This document shows, piece by piece, positions 1 through 8,529 of a DNA stretch of 64,000 nt (positions are counted from its first letter, which is position 1; each line of letters begins with the position of its first letter). Below the pieces are notes generated by a model that ran no database searches, was not told where the DNA came from, and saw only the letters and a program-made list of their open reading frames with translations. The stretch covers positions 1 through 64,000 of the forward strand of contig NZ_AUMS01000016.1 of the NCBI RefSeq assembly GCF_000430805.1, given 5' to 3'. This DNA comes from Chitinilyticum aquatile DSM 21506. Lineage in GTDB: Bacteria; Pseudomonadota; Gammaproteobacteria; Burkholderiales; Chitinibacteraceae. The position numbers and the translations under genes are program-made.

Positions 1-35
1 ACATCAAGCAGGAGTGCGACATGCAAACAGTTATA

Positions 36-150
36 GTCTGGTGACCTTAGCGAGGTGGTCCCACCCCTTCCCATCCCGAACAGGACGGTGAAACGCCTCA
101 GCGCCGATGATAGTGCGGAATGCCCGTGTGAAAGTAGGACATCGCCAGAC
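36..150 (+). rRNA. rrf: 5S ribosomal RNA
   Basis: This is the structural RNA of the large ribosomal subunit. The 5' end (GTCTGGTGACC) and the 3' end (CGCCAGAC) pair to form helix I. Between them lie the typical bacterial 5S blocks CCCATCCCGAAC and GAAAGTAGGAC. The length of about 115 nt is normal. The first 35 bases of the window are probably the 23S-5S spacer, so the window begins just after a 23S gene. A terminator follows directly, so 5S is the last gene of this rRNA operon. The exact ends may be off by one or two bases. Confidence 0.95.
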
Positions 151-159
151 TCCCCATGG

Positions 160-191
160 AAAGCCCCGATCAGCAATGGTCGGGGCTTTTT
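160..191 (+). terminator. rRNA operon terminator
   Basis: The stem AGCCCCGA / TCGGGGCT closes a short loop and is followed by TTTTTGC. This is a rho-independent terminator placed right after the 5S gene. Confidence 0.9.
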
Positions 192-217
192 GCTTTGGGC
201 GCGTGAGGCGCTGAAGA

Positions 218-267
218 GGGTATAGATCCGTAGCGTATTTATTCCATGGGGGAGCTTGAGGATACGG
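218..267. repeat. 49-bp palindromic element, copy 1 (50 bp variant)
   Basis: The left arm is GGGTAT and the right arm is ATACGG, 50 bp end to end. The inner core is degenerate (GTAGCG on the left). It lies between the 5S terminator and the phosphotransferase gene and includes an in-frame ATG at 246. That ATG is therefore more likely part of the repeat than a start codon. Confidence 0.5.
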
Positions 268-368
268 CATGGCGTATCGAAGCTGCGCGCATAAACGTGC
301 ACAAGCCCGGCAAAGTCATGCAGGGTTGGTTTGCCGACAATGTAGTGCACCTCTCACCGGAGAAAACC

Positions 369-1283
369 ATGGCCCTCAGCCTCTATGCCCAGTCTGCACA
401 AGACTGGTTTGCCGCATCCTGTGCGTCACCAATACTTGAACTGACGGAAATCGCCGGCTTTTATGGCCATGCAGTGATTATCAAGGCGCCACCACACTCC
501 TGTGTCGTAAAGTTTGCATTTCAGGATGGGCGAGTCGCCAAGGAGATCGCTGCATTGCAGCGATTACGGCCACACAGTGTGCTTCCCATGCCGGAGGTGC
601 TGGCATCGGGAGTGCGCAGCATAGGAGGCAAGGATGTCGGGATGCTGGTGCTGGATTATTTGCCTGGCAAGGCCCCCTGGGATATCCAGCCTGATGCAGC
701 GAGGATTGTTGCGCTCTCTGACAGCTTTGTCGAAGCCATGCTGCATCTGCACCAGCAGTCCAATCCGGCGGGATACGAGTTGCCAGATGGTGGATTTACC
801 CAGTCACTGATTGCGGCTTTTTCCGACTGGAATCGTGCGGCGCATGCTTATTCGCAGGCAGCCGATTCGCCTTTCAGTCCAGTATTGCGCGTATCGCTGC
901 AGGCACTCTGGGAGTTGCGGCATGACGTGCTCGGACCGATTGATCGCGATGCCTCATCGCTGGTACACGATGATCCGCATGCCGGTAATTTCCTGTTTGA
1001 TCCGGTAACGTGCCTGCCGATGGCGATGCTTGATCCCTGCGATGTGGCCTTCCGTCATCGTGAACAGGATCTGTTCCATCTTGCCGATGTGCGCCCGGAA
1101 TGGGGCTTGTTCGAGCGCTATGTGAGCGCCTGCCCATTGCATGCCGGCCATGAGCAGCGGCGCTGGTTTTTCTCGATCTGGGATGACGTGAAGCACTGCC
1201 TGAATCGCGGCTGGTATGACGAAGACTGGTTTGTCGCGAAATTTGATCGTCTTGCGGCGAGCGGGGTCAGACTCGGGGCCTGA
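369..1283 (+). CDS. Aminoglycoside phosphotransferase (APH) family kinase-like protein
   Basis: This 304-residue protein has the APH/choline-kinase fold signature. The catalytic loop is HDDPHAGN at about residues 200-207 (D202 as catalytic base, N207 as metal ligand), and the metal-binding DPCD follows at about 222. The N-terminal lobe holds a VVKF stretch with the likely ATP-binding lysine. Members phosphorylate small molecules such as sugars, amines or antibiotics; the substrate here cannot be told. The ATG at 369 was chosen because GGAG sits 6 nt upstream. An in-frame ATG at 246 lacks a ribosome binding site and lies inside a repeat element. The gene stands alone, convergent with the glt operon. 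Resistance should not be inferred from the family alone. Confidence 0.75.
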   Translation: MALSLYAQSAQDWFAASCASPILELTEIAGFYGHAVIIKAPPHSCVVKFAFQDGRVAKEIAALQRLRPHSVLPMPEVLASGVRSIGGKDVGMLVLDYLPGKAPWDIQPDAARIVALSDSFVEAMLHLHQQSNPAGYELPDGGFTQSLIAAFSDWNRAAHAYSQAADSPFSPVLRVSLQALWELRHDVLGPIDRDASSLVHDDPHAGNFLFDPVTCLPMAMLDPCDVAFRHREQDLFHLADVRPEWGLFERYVSACPLHAGHEQRRWFFSIWDDVKHCLNRGWYDEDWFVAKFDRLAASGVRLGA

Positions 1284-1297
1284 CCCGCCGGGTGGGC

Positions 1298-2026
1298 TTA
1301 GTGCTGGAGGATTTTGGAGAGGAATTGCTGGGCGCGTTCCGAATGGGGGGCGCCGAAAAATTCATCCTTGCCGGCATCTTCAACAATCTGACCGTGGTCC
1401 ATGAAAATGACGCGGCTGGCGACGCGCCGCGCGAAGCCCATCTCGTGCGTTACGCACATCATCGTCATGCCTTCCTGCGCCAGTTCGGTCATGACATCGA
1501 GTACTTCGTTGATCATTTCCGGATCAAGAGCCGAAGTCGGTTCGTCAAACAGCATCGCAATCGGATCCATGGCCAGTGCACGCGCAATGGCAACCCGCTG
1601 CTGCTGGCCGCCGGAGAGCTGACCGGGGAATTTGGCCGCCTGGGCTTTCAGGCCCACACGATCAAGCAATTGCAGCCCTTTCTGATGAGCCTCATCCATG
1701 CTGCGGCCCAGCACCTTGACCTGGGCAAGACACAAATTCTCGGTGATCGACAGATGGGGGAACAGTTCGAAATGCTGGAACACCATGCCGACCTTGGAGC
1801 GCAGGCGAGGCAGATTGGTTTTGGGGTCGCCTACCGAAATGCCGTCGACAATGATGCTGCCAGCCTGAAAGGGCTCCAAGCCATTGACGCACTTGATCAG
1901 CGTGGATTTGCCCGAGCCGGAGGGGCCGCAGACAACGACAACTTCACCCTTGCTGACCTGGGTGCTGCAATCGGCAAGAACCTGGAACTGGCCATACCAC
2001 TTGCTGACTTTTTCAATCTGGATCAT
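1298..2026 (-). CDS. gltL: Glutamate/aspartate-type ABC transporter ATP-binding protein
   Basis: This 242-residue cytoplasmic ATPase powers a polar amino-acid importer. It shows Walker [10 protein letters not shown] near residue 35, the ABC signature LSGGQQQR, Walker B MLFDEP followed by TSALDPE, and the switch histidine in VTHEMGFA. Length and motifs fit the GlnQ/GltL family. It is the last gene of a leftward set after the two permeases, with a 24-nt gap to gltK. Glutamate/aspartate is inferred from the gltIJKL gene set; another polar amino acid is possible. Confidence 0.88.
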   Translation of the reverse strand: MIQIEKVSKWYGQFQVLADCSTQVSKGEVVVVCGPSGSGKSTLIKCVNGLEPFQAGSIIVDGISVGDPKTNLPRLRSKVGMVFQHFELFPHLSITENLCLAQVKVLGRSMDEAHQKGLQLLDRVGLKAQAAKFPGQLSGGQQQRVAIARALAMDPIAMLFDEPTSALDPEMINEVLDVMTELAQEGMTMMCVTHEMGFARRVASRVIFMDHGQIVEDAGKDEFFGAPHSERAQQFLSKILQH

Positions 2027-2050
2027 GAGTTCGTTTCCTTGGTGAACCGC

Positions 2051-2704
2051 TCAGCGGATCACGGCAATGCGTTTGTGCAGGCGTTTAAGCAGCATCGAAA
2101 CCGGAAAGCAGACGCAGAAATAAGCCAGCGCCGCAAAGGTGTACATTTCGGTCATTGCGCCATTGTTGCTGGCGACGACGACGGTGCTGCCCATGAAATC
2201 CTTGATGCCGATAATGGTGACAAGCGAGCTGTCCTGGAACAGTACGACGGTTTGCGTCAGCAGGACCGGCAGCATGTTGCGGAAGGCCTGCGGCAGCAGG
2301 ATGTAGCGCATGGTCTGCGGGTAGGTCAGTCCCAGCGCGTAAGCGGCAGATACCTGCCCGCGCGAAATAGACTGGATGCCGGCGCGGATGATTTCGCTGT
2401 AATACGCCGCTTCAAACAGGGTGAACGTGATGAACACCGATTTGTCCGGGCCGATGGATAGGCCGAAATAGGGCAGCAGGAAATAAAACCAGAAGATCAC
2501 CAGTACCAGCGGCACCGAGCGGAACAGGTTCACATAGCCGGCCGCAAACAGCGACAACGGCTTGAAGGAGGATAAGCGCGCCAGTGCCAGCAGGCAGCCG
2601 ATGACGATGCCGCCAGCCATGGCCGTGCCGGTCAGCGTCAGCGAATAGAGCATGCCGTCCAGCAGCATCTCGCGGTTGTCAGCAATGAGTTGCCAGTCAA
2701 TCAT
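2051..2704 (-). CDS. gltK: Glutamate/aspartate-type ABC transporter permease
   Basis: This 217-residue inner-membrane permease is of the HisM/GlnP type. It has several hydrophobic helices and the EAA loop near EIIRAGIQS..GQ, the contact site for the ATPase. The ATG at 2704 was chosen because the upstream gene's TGA ends one base before it (TGAGATG) and GGAGG lies about 10 nt upstream. A longer version from 2722 would overlap gltJ without need. It pairs with GltJ to form the heterodimeric channel. Confidence 0.87.
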   Translation of the reverse strand: MIDWQLIADNREMLLDGMLYSLTLTGTAMAGGIVIGCLLALARLSSFKPLSLFAAGYVNLFRSVPLVLVIFWFYFLLPYFGLSIGPDKSVFITFTLFEAAYYSEIIRAGIQSISRGQVSAAYALGLTYPQTMRYILLPQAFRNMLPVLLTQTVVLFQDSSLVTIIGIKDFMGSTVVVASNNGAMTEMYTFAALAYFCVCFPVSMLLKRLHKRIAVIR

Positions 2705-2705
2705 C

Positions 2706-3443
2706 TCAGCGGCCTCCACCAATCATGCCGGGAACGCGCGCTTTCTTTTCCAGCCAGGCCATGCCGCGATTCACTGCGAAGGCGAGCATCATGTAGAGCA
2801 CGGTGGCTGCTGCGATACTCACGATCACTTCATTGGAATACTCGACCATCTGCTTCATCTGGAACGTGAGCTCGGTCAGGCCGATGGCCAGGGCGGCGGC
2901 TGAATTCTTGAAAATATTCATGAATTCGCTGGTCAGTGGCGGGATCACGACGCGGAAAGCCTGCGGCAGGATAACCAGCCGATAGGTCTGTGGCAGTGAG
3001 AAACCCAGCGCCAGTGCTGCGTTCTTCTGTCCGCGCGGCAGCGACAGGATGCCGGACTTTACCTGTTCAGCAACACGGGCTGCGGTGAACCAGCCCAGCC
3101 CGAGTGCTGCGGTGATGAATTCGGGGTAGGGCATGTCCTGCTTCATCCAGCGGCCGATTTCGGCTGGCAGCAATTCTGGCCAGACGAAGAACCAGAAGAA
3201 CAGTTGGACCAGCAGCGGGATGTTGCGGAACACCTCGACATAGGCATCGCCCAGTAGCGCGAGCGGGCGATAGGGAACGGTGCGTAGTACCCCGACAATG
3301 CTGCCTACCAGCAGGGCGATGGCCCAGCCGGTGAGCGCAGTGGCCAGCGTCCATTGCAGGCCGGTCGCCAGCATGGTCCAGTACGGCCCGTCACCGGTGG
3401 GGGACTCCTGCAGAAAAATGCCCCAGTCGAGATTGATGGTCAT
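2706..3443 (-). CDS. gltJ: Glutamate/aspartate-type ABC transporter permease
   Basis: This 245-residue membrane permease is the partner of GltK. It begins with the typical MTINLDWGIF and has about five hydrophobic segments plus an EAA-type loop around AEQVKSGILSLPRGQ. Its length matches E. coli GltJ. It lies between the binding-protein gene (separated by a 49-bp repeat element) and gltK, with which it is tightly coupled. Confidence 0.88.
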   Translation of the reverse strand: MTINLDWGIFLQESPTGDGPYWTMLATGLQWTLATALTGWAIALLVGSIVGVLRTVPYRPLALLGDAYVEVFRNIPLLVQLFFWFFVWPELLPAEIGRWMKQDMPYPEFITAALGLGWFTAARVAEQVKSGILSLPRGQKNAALALGFSLPQTYRLVILPQAFRVVIPPLTSEFMNIFKNSAAALAIGLTELTFQMKQMVEYSNEVIVSIAAATVLYMMLAFAVNRGMAWLEKKARVPGMIGGGR

Positions 3444-3464
3444 GAGTATTCCGATGTTGCTTCA

Positions 3465-3513
3465 GGGTATTGCTTTGCAGCCCTCTGAAAGAGAGGGCTG
3501 CGGCCAGATACCT
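3465..3513. repeat. 49-bp palindromic element, copy 2
   Basis: Arms GGGTAT / ATACCT are exactly 49 bp end to end. Cores GCAGCC / GGCTGC are perfect inverted repeats, and the stem extends inward as CTCT / AGAG to a small GAAAG loop. It sits in the spacer between gltI and gltJ, inside an operon. It could act as an mRNA hairpin that lowers permease expression relative to the binding protein (inference). Confidence 0.85.
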
Positions 3514-3524
3514 TCAGGATGCCT

Positions 3525-4409
3525 TTAGATGCCCTTGTCGCTTGGATTCTTGAGCATGTCTTTCATCTTGTCGGACATCGGCATGTTCAGATTGACACCC
3601 TTCGGCGGGATAGGCGAGGTGAACCACTTGGCATAGATCTTCTCGATTTCCGGCGACTTGTAGACGGCAGTCAGTGTGCTGTCGACCAGTTTCTTGAATT
3701 GCGGATCATCCTTGCGCAGCATGATGCCGTAGGGCTCGCCGGACAGCACTTCACCGATAACCACGAAATCCTTCGGGTTCTTGCTGGCGGCAATCTTGGC
3801 GGCGAGCAGCGTGTCATCCATCACGAAGGCGGCCGCACGGTCGGTTTCCACCATCAGGAAGGATTCGTCATGATCCTTGCCATAGAGGTTCTTCACGTCG
3901 ATGTTTTTGCCTTTTTCGTGCTGCTTGATGTAACGGTCCGACGTGGTGCCGGTGGTGGTTACGACCGGTTTGCCGTTCAGATCCGCCACGCTCTTGATGC
4001 CGGAATTGGCCTTGACCGCCATGCGCACGTTCACCCAGAACATGTTCACACCAAAGGCGACCTGTTTCTGGCGCTCCACGCTGTTGGTGGTCGAGCCGCA
4101 TTCGAGGTCGATCGTGCCGTTCTGCATCAGCGGAATGCGGGTTTGCGAGGTGACCGGCTGATAGACCACGTCCAGCGATTTCAGCTTCAGTTCTTTCTGC
4201 ACCTGATCGACGATCTTGTTGCACAGATCCACCGAGTAGCCGACATATTGCTTGTTGCCAACGAGGAAGGAGAAAGGCTGCGAAGCGTCACGTACCCCTA
4301 CGACAATGCGGCCACTGTCCTTGATTTTCTTGAGTGTGCCGGTCAGTTCTTCGGCGTGGGCCGTGCCAAGCACGGACAAGGCCAGAGCAAGGGGGAGCAG
4401 TGCTTTCAT
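3525..4409 (-). CDS. gltI: Periplasmic glutamate/aspartate-binding protein
   Basis: This 294-residue solute-binding protein of the polar amino-acid family captures substrate in the periplasm for GltJKL. It has a cleavable signal peptide (MKALLPLALALSVLGTAHA, cleavage after AHA). Two typical parts of the family are the early GRIVVGVRDASQPFSF and the substrate-contact region with TTGTTSDRY and FVMDD. A good ribosome binding site (GGAG) precedes the ATG. It is the first gene of the leftward gltIJKL set. Substrate assignment rests on similarity to GltI and on context. Confidence 0.9.
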   Translation of the reverse strand: MKALLPLALALSVLGTAHAEELTGTLKKIKDSGRIVVGVRDASQPFSFLVGNKQYVGYSVDLCNKIVDQVQKELKLKSLDVVYQPVTSQTRIPLMQNGTIDLECGSTTNSVERQKQVAFGVNMFWVNVRMAVKANSGIKSVADLNGKPVVTTTGTTSDRYIKQHEKGKNIDVKNLYGKDHDESFLMVETDRAAAFVMDDTLLAAKIAASKNPKDFVVIGEVLSGEPYGIMLRKDDPQFKKLVDSTLTAVYKSPEIEKIYAKWFTSPIPPKGVNLNMPMSDKMKDMLKNPSDKGI

Positions 4410-4445
4410 TGCGGTTCTCCGTAAGGGGGGAATGGGCTGTGCAGA

Positions 4446-4451
4446 GTATAA
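4446..4451 (-). promoter_or_regulatory. Candidate -10 box of the gltI promoter
   Basis: TATACT on the minus strand lies about 37 bases before the gltI start. A TGACG stretch sits upstream, but there is no good -35 box. It is placed between the upstream ATPase gene's terminator and gltI, where a promoter is needed. Weak, pattern-based call. Confidence 0.35.
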
Positions 4452-4516
4452 CCAAGCGTCAGCCGGTCTGCCTCTGGGGAAATGCCGTAGATTCTGCTTT
4501 TTTGCCTTATGACAAG

Positions 4517-4552
4517 AAAAAAGGCTGCAGGGTATGGGCCTGCAGCCTTTTC
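4517..4552 (-). terminator. Terminator of the second ATPase gene
   Basis: GGCTGCAGG / CCTGCAGCC form a perfect 9-bp stem around a 7-nt loop, with a T-rich tail on the minus strand (TTTTTTC). It ends transcription from 4586-5347 before gltI. Its right half overlaps a copy of the 49-bp element. Confidence 0.8.
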
Positions 4553-4578
4553 ACATGTTGCCGTGCGCGTGGATACGC
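4530..4578. repeat. 49-bp palindromic element, copy 3 (overlaps terminator)
   Basis: Arms GGGTAT / ATACGC are 49 bp end to end. The left core GCAGCC is followed by TTTT and the right core is CCGTGC. Its left half supplies one arm of the terminator hairpin at 4517-4552. Confidence 0.65.
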
Positions 4579-4585
4579 TGCCTGG

Positions 4586-5347
4586 TTATTGGTGCAGCGG
4601 AGCAAGAATCTGGCGCAGGAACTGTCGCGCGCGTTCGGTCTGCGGGTTGGTGAAGAAATCGTCCGGCTTGGCGTCTTCGACAATTTCGCCGTGGTCGAGA
4701 AAGATGACACGGTCAGCCACTTCGCGGGCGAAGCCCATTTCATGCGTGACGACCATCATGGTCATGCCGGATTCGGCCAATTGCTTCATCACGGCCAGCA
4801 CCTCGCCGATCATTTCCGGGTCGAGCGCGGAGGTGGGTTCGTCGAAGAGCATCACGTGCGGGTTCATCGCCAGGCCGCGGGCAATTGCCACGCGCTGCTG
4901 CTGGCCGCCCGACAGATTGGCCGGGTAGGCATCCTTCTTGTTGGCGAGGCCCACGCGCTCGAGCAGTTCCATGGCGGTACGCTCGGCCAGATCCTTCGGC
5001 ACTTTCTTGACCTGGATGGGGGCCAGCGTGATGTTGTCGAGCACCGAGAGGTGGGGGTAAAGATTGAAATGCTGGAAGACGAAGCCGACTTCCTCGCGCA
5101 GCTTGTTGATGTCGGTGCGCGGGTCATTGGCGCGCACGCCGTCCACCCAGATTTCGCCGTCATTGATTGGCTCGAGCTGGTTGATCGTGCGGATCAGTGT
5201 GGATTTGCCCGAGCCCGACGGCCCGCAGACCACGACGACTTCGCCCTGCCGGACTTCCAGATTGATATTTTTCAGCACGTGGTGGTCACGGCCATACCAT
5301 TTGTTGACGTTGACGAAGCGGATCATCGGGGCGACGTTGGAGTTCAT
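4586..5347 (-). CDS. Second polar amino-acid ABC transporter ATP-binding protein
   Basis: This 253-residue GlnQ/GltL-type ATPase has Walker [10 protein letters not shown], signature LSGGQQQR, Walker B MLFDEP, and the switch histidine in VTHEMGFA. It is close in sequence to the ATPase at 1298-2026 but not identical. No permease or binding-protein gene adjoins it except the glt genes across a terminator. It may serve GltJK as an alternative ATPase or energise a permease pair encoded elsewhere. The ATG at 5347 gives an 8-residue leader before [12 protein letters not shown]; an internal ATG start is also possible. Confidence 0.85.
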   Translation of the reverse strand: MNSNVAPMIRFVNVNKWYGRDHHVLKNINLEVRQGEVVVVCGPSGSGKSTLIRTINQLEPINDGEIWVDGVRANDPRTDINKLREEVGFVFQHFNLYPHLSVLDNITLAPIQVKKVPKDLAERTAMELLERVGLANKKDAYPANLSGGQQQRVAIARGLAMNPHVMLFDEPTSALDPEMIGEVLAVMKQLAESGMTMMVVTHEMGFAREVADRVIFLDHGEIVEDAKPDDFFTNPQTERARQFLRQILAPLHQ

Positions 5348-5400
5348 AGCATGGTCCGGATTGTAAAGGGCTGGGCGGGCGGGCGGCTTCAGGACTATCC

Positions 5401-6216
5401 CTAGTTCCTGTGCGCCACACGACCCGGATGTTTTTGTGCCAGCCAGTTGGCCAGGCTGACGTAATCGGCAACGCTGAGGTTTTCCGGCCGGTCACCGGGC
5501 TTGAGTCCCAGATCTTCCAGCTCTTCCGCGCTGGCGATGCCTTTCAGGTTGTTGCGCAGTGTCTTGCGGCGCTGCGCGAACGCGGCGACAACCAGTTGCT
5601 CGAACAGTTCGTAATCGCTGGCGGGATGCGGCGGCGCAGGCCAGGGCACCATGCGCACGACGGCGGAATCGACCTTGGGGGGCGGATAGAACGACTCCGG
5701 CGGCACATCGATGATGTGATCCATCAGGTAGCGGTACTGCAGCATGATGGACAGGCGGCCGTAATCCGGGGTCGAGGGTTCGGCCACCATGCGGTCGACG
5801 ACTTCCTTCTGCAGCATGAAGTGCATGTCGTGGATGACATCGCCGAAGCTGGCCAGATGGAAGAGCAGCGGCGTGGAGATGTTGTAGGGCAGGTTGCCGA
5901 CCAGCTTGACGCGGCCGCCGGGCTTGAGCTGGCGTGCCAGGGCGCCGAAATCGAATTCCAGCGCATCGGCGTTGTGGATGACGAGGCGCTCGGGCGGGAA
6001 GCGCTGGCTCAGGTGGCTGACGATGTCGCGGTCGATTTCGACCACGTGCAGCTGCGGTACGCGCGCGAGCAGCGGCTCGGTCAGCGCGGCCAGGCCCGGC
6101 CCGATTTCGATGATGACGTCGTCGGCCTGCGGATCGGTGGCATTGATGATGTCGGCGATGACGCCCTGATCCTGCAGGAAATTCTGGCCGAAGCGTTTGC
6201 GTGGAATATGGCTCAT
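5401..6216 (-). CDS. rsmA: 16S rRNA dimethyladenosine transferase (RsmA/KsgA)
   Basis: This 271-residue enzyme dimethylates two adjacent adenosines near the 3' end of 16S rRNA with S-adenosylmethionine during 30S assembly. It opens with the hallmark RKRFGQNFL. The SAM-binding [15 protein letters not shown] and the catalytic motif NLPYNIS are intact. It is the last gene of the lptD-surA-pdxA-rsmA row, an order widely conserved in proteobacteria, 9 nt after pdxA. Confidence 0.96.
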   Translation of the reverse strand: MSHIPRKRFGQNFLQDQGVIADIINATDPQADDVIIEIGPGLAALTEPLLARVPQLHVVEIDRDIVSHLSQRFPPERLVIHNADALEFDFGALARQLKPGGRVKLVGNLPYNISTPLLFHLASFGDVIHDMHFMLQKEVVDRMVAEPSTPDYGRLSIMLQYRYLMDHIIDVPPESFYPPPKVDSAVVRMVPWPAPPHPASDYELFEQLVVAAFAQRRKTLRNNLKGIASAEELEDLGLKPGDRPENLSVADYVSLANWLAQKHPGRVAHRN

Positions 6217-6225
6217 GGAGGCAGC

Positions 6226-7245
6226 TTAATGGTTGGCAGTGGTGGCCCGGTTCCGCGCCAGCTGGCTGGCCAGACGGGTGGCGGTCAGCAGGCTGCCGGG
6301 GTCGGCGCGGCCGGTGCCAGCCAGATCCAGCGCGGTGCCGTGATCCACCGAAGTGCGGATGAAGGGCAGGCCCAGGGTGATGTTGACCCCCTGTCCGAAA
6401 GTGGCGTGCTTGAGTACGGGCAGGCCCTGGTCGTGGTACATGGCCAGTACGGCATCGCCCTGGACGAGCACCGGCGGATTGAACAGTGTGTCGGCTGGCA
6501 GTGGTCCGATCAGCTGCATGCCTTCCGCCCGGAGTTCATCGAGTACGGGAATGATGACGTCGATTTCTTCGCGTCCCATGTGGCCGGATTCGCCGGCGTG
6601 GGGATTCAGCCCTGCCACCAGAATGCGGGGAGAGGCGAGGCCGAATTTCTGCTGCAAATCCTTGTGCAGGATGCGCAGTGTGGTGCTCAGGCTGCCTGCC
6701 GTGATTGCAGCGGGAACGTCCTTCAGCGGCAGGTGTGTGGTCGCCAGTGCAACGCGCAGCGCCTGGCCGTCGCGGGTGTCGCCGGCAAGCATCATCACGA
6801 CCTGCGGCGTGCCGCTGTGTTCGGCTAGGTATTCGGTGTGACCGCTGAAATGGCGGTCGGCAATGCCCTCGTTGATGACGCCCTTGTGGATGGGGGCGGT
6901 GACCATGGCCGCAAAGCGGCCGTCAAGGCAGCCGGAGATGGCCATGTCGAGCGTGGCAAGTACATATGCTGCATTGCCCGGATCAAGCTGGCCCGGTACG
7001 GCTGGCCAGGCGAGCGGGATGTTTGCGATGCTGACTGCCGCGCGGAGGCCGGGCTGGTAGGCCGGATAGTCGCAGGGCAGTCCGAGCTGTGCGGCGCGAG
7101 CCTCAAGCATGGCCCGGTTGCCAATCAGGATAATCGGGTGTTCTATGGGTATATCACTGCAACCTAATTGCAGCGATATTTCCGGGCCGATACCCCCTGG
7201 TTCGCCCGTGGTTATCGCCAGGGGGGGCATCTGCATGTCCGGCAT
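6226..7245 (-). CDS. pdxA: 4-hydroxythreonine-4-phosphate dehydrogenase
   Basis: This 339-residue enzyme oxidises 4-phosphohydroxy-L-threonine with NAD in pyridoxal 5'-phosphate synthesis. It shows the N-terminal TTGEPGGIGPE, a TAPIHKGVIN motif, the metal-ligand ATTHLPL and the C-terminal VDHGTALDLAG. The start overlaps the surA stop at 7245, so the two are probably translationally coupled. The N-terminal coding region carries a 49-bp-spaced GGGTAT/ATACCC arm pair (7147-7195). Confidence 0.95.
   Translation of the reverse strand: MPDMQMPPLAITTGEPGGIGPEISLQLGCSDIPIEHPIILIGNRAMLEARAAQLGLPCDYPAYQPGLRAAVSIANIPLAWPAVPGQLDPGNAAYVLATLDMAISGCLDGRFAAMVTAPIHKGVINEGIADRHFSGHTEYLAEHSGTPQVVMMLAGDTRDGQALRVALATTHLPLKDVPAAITAGSLSTTLRILHKDLQQKFGLASPRILVAGLNPHAGESGHMGREEIDVIIPVLDELRAEGMQLIGPLPADTLFNPPVLVQGDAVLAMYHDQGLPVLKHATFGQGVNITLGLPFIRTSVDHGTALDLAGTGRADPGSLLTATRLASQLARNRATTANH
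7147..7195. repeat. 49-bp arm pair inside pdxA
   Basis: GGGTAT and ATACCC lie exactly 49 bp apart end to end, with a GCAACC left core at the expected offset. The right core is not conserved. The site lies within the conserved N-terminal coding part of pdxA, so protein constraint may have limited the rest. Confidence 0.45.
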
Positions 7246-8525
7246 TATTCGTCTTTCAGGCGATAGACCACATAGGCCTTGTCGCGCAGCTGGCGCAGCC
7301 AGTCTTCATACTGTTCTTCGGCCTTGCGCTGGCGGATTTCCATGCGCAGCTTGGCGCGTTCGCGGTCTTTGGTGACATCCTGGTCGCGGCGCTCTTCGAC
7401 CTGGATCAGGTGCAGGCCGAATGGCGAGCGGACCGGCTGGCTGACTTCGCCAATCGCCAGCGCATTCATCGCTTCTTCGAACTGCGGGACGGTTTCGCCC
7501 GGGCTGATCCAGCCCAGATCGCCCCCCTTGGCTGCGGTGCCGTCGTCGGAATAGAGCTTGGCCAGATCGGCAAATTTCTCACCCTGCTGGATGCGTGTGC
7601 GCAGCTGGGTCAGCTTGCGGCGGGCGTCGTTCTCGGAAACCAGCTCGTTCGAGCGCAGCAGGATGTGCCGGACGTGGGTCTGTTTCACCACGACATTTTC
7701 ACTCTGGGTGCGCTTGCCGTTCAGGCGGAACACGTGGAAGCCGCCCGGAGTACGCACGACATCCGTGATGCCGTTGACCGGAGTCTTGTTCAGCAGATTC
7801 ACAAACGGTGCCGGCAGTGATGCCGACGGGCGCCAGCCCAGGCTGCCGCCCTTGCCGAAGTCGCCGCTGGCGCTGTATGTGGCCGAAACGGTCGCGAAAT
7901 CGCGGCCGTTCACCAGTTCGCGCCGGGCTTCGTTGATCTTGACCCGCGCGGCCTGGATCTGTTCGGGGCTGGCGTTGTCGGGAACAGGTATATAGATCTG
8001 GGACAGGTCGTATTCGACCGGGGCGTTGCCTTCGGCCAATTTGATGTAGTCGTCGAGTTCGGCCTCGGAAACCTGCACCTGGCTCTCGACTTCGCGTTCG
8101 CGCAGGCGCCCCAGCAGCATCTGCTGGCGGATACTCTCGCGGAACTGCTTCCAGTCGAGGCCATTTTCTTCAACACGCACGCGGAATTCCGGCAGTGACA
8201 GGTTGTTCTGCGCGGCAATGCGGGCAAGCCCGTTTTCCAGCGCGCTGTCATCGATGCGCAGGCCGATGTCCTGTGCGCGCTGCAGTTGCACCTGTTCCAG
8301 AATCAGGTTGTCCAGCACCTTTTCCTGCAGGACATCCGTCGGCGGGATTTCGGCCTTGCGCTGGCGCAGGCTGGCACGGACTTCCTCGACGCGTTGATTC
8401 AGTTCCTGCTGGGTGATGGCACTGCGGTTGACGATGGCGACCACGCGATCGACGGTGGCGATGGCTGCCTGACTGAACGGACTGCACAGTGCAGCTGCCA
8501 GCAGCAGCGGGGCAAACGGTTTCAT
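7245..8525 (-). CDS. surA: Periplasmic chaperone and peptidyl-prolyl isomerase SurA
   Basis: This 426-residue chaperone escorts outer-membrane proteins, including LptD, through the periplasm. It has a signal peptide (MKPFAPLLLAAALCSPFSQA), an N-terminal chaperone module starting DRVVAIVNRSAIT, and two parvulin domains at about 170-270 and 285-385. The ATG at 8525 was chosen for its signal peptide and the upstream GAGGT. A longer reading frame running back into lptD is spurious. It follows the lptD stop by 4 nt. Confidence 0.95.
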   Translation of the reverse strand: MKPFAPLLLAAALCSPFSQAAIATVDRVVAIVNRSAITQQELNQRVEEVRASLRQRKAEIPPTDVLQEKVLDNLILEQVQLQRAQDIGLRIDDSALENGLARIAAQNNLSLPEFRVRVEENGLDWKQFRESIRQQMLLGRLREREVESQVQVSEAELDDYIKLAEGNAPVEYDLSQIYIPVPDNASPEQIQAARVKINEARRELVNGRDFATVSATYSASGDFGKGGSLGWRPSASLPAPFVNLLNKTPVNGITDVVRTPGGFHVFRLNGKRTQSENVVVKQTHVRHILLRSNELVSENDARRKLTQLRTRIQQGEKFADLAKLYSDDGTAAKGGDLGWISPGETVPQFEEAMNALAIGEVSQPVRSPFGLHLIQVEERRDQDVTKDRERAKLRMEIRQRKAEEQYEDWLRQLRDKAYVVYRLKDE

Positions 8526-8529
8526 TGAC

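Noticed and set aside
246-368. Upstream extension of the phosphotransferase to an ATG at 246
   Set aside because: No ribosome binding site, inside a 49-bp repeat element, and the ATG at 369 has GGAG at 6 nt.
369-1283. Antibiotic-resistance call for the APH-family protein
   Set aside because: The family is broad and includes many metabolic kinases; sequence features do not point to an aminoglycoside substrate.
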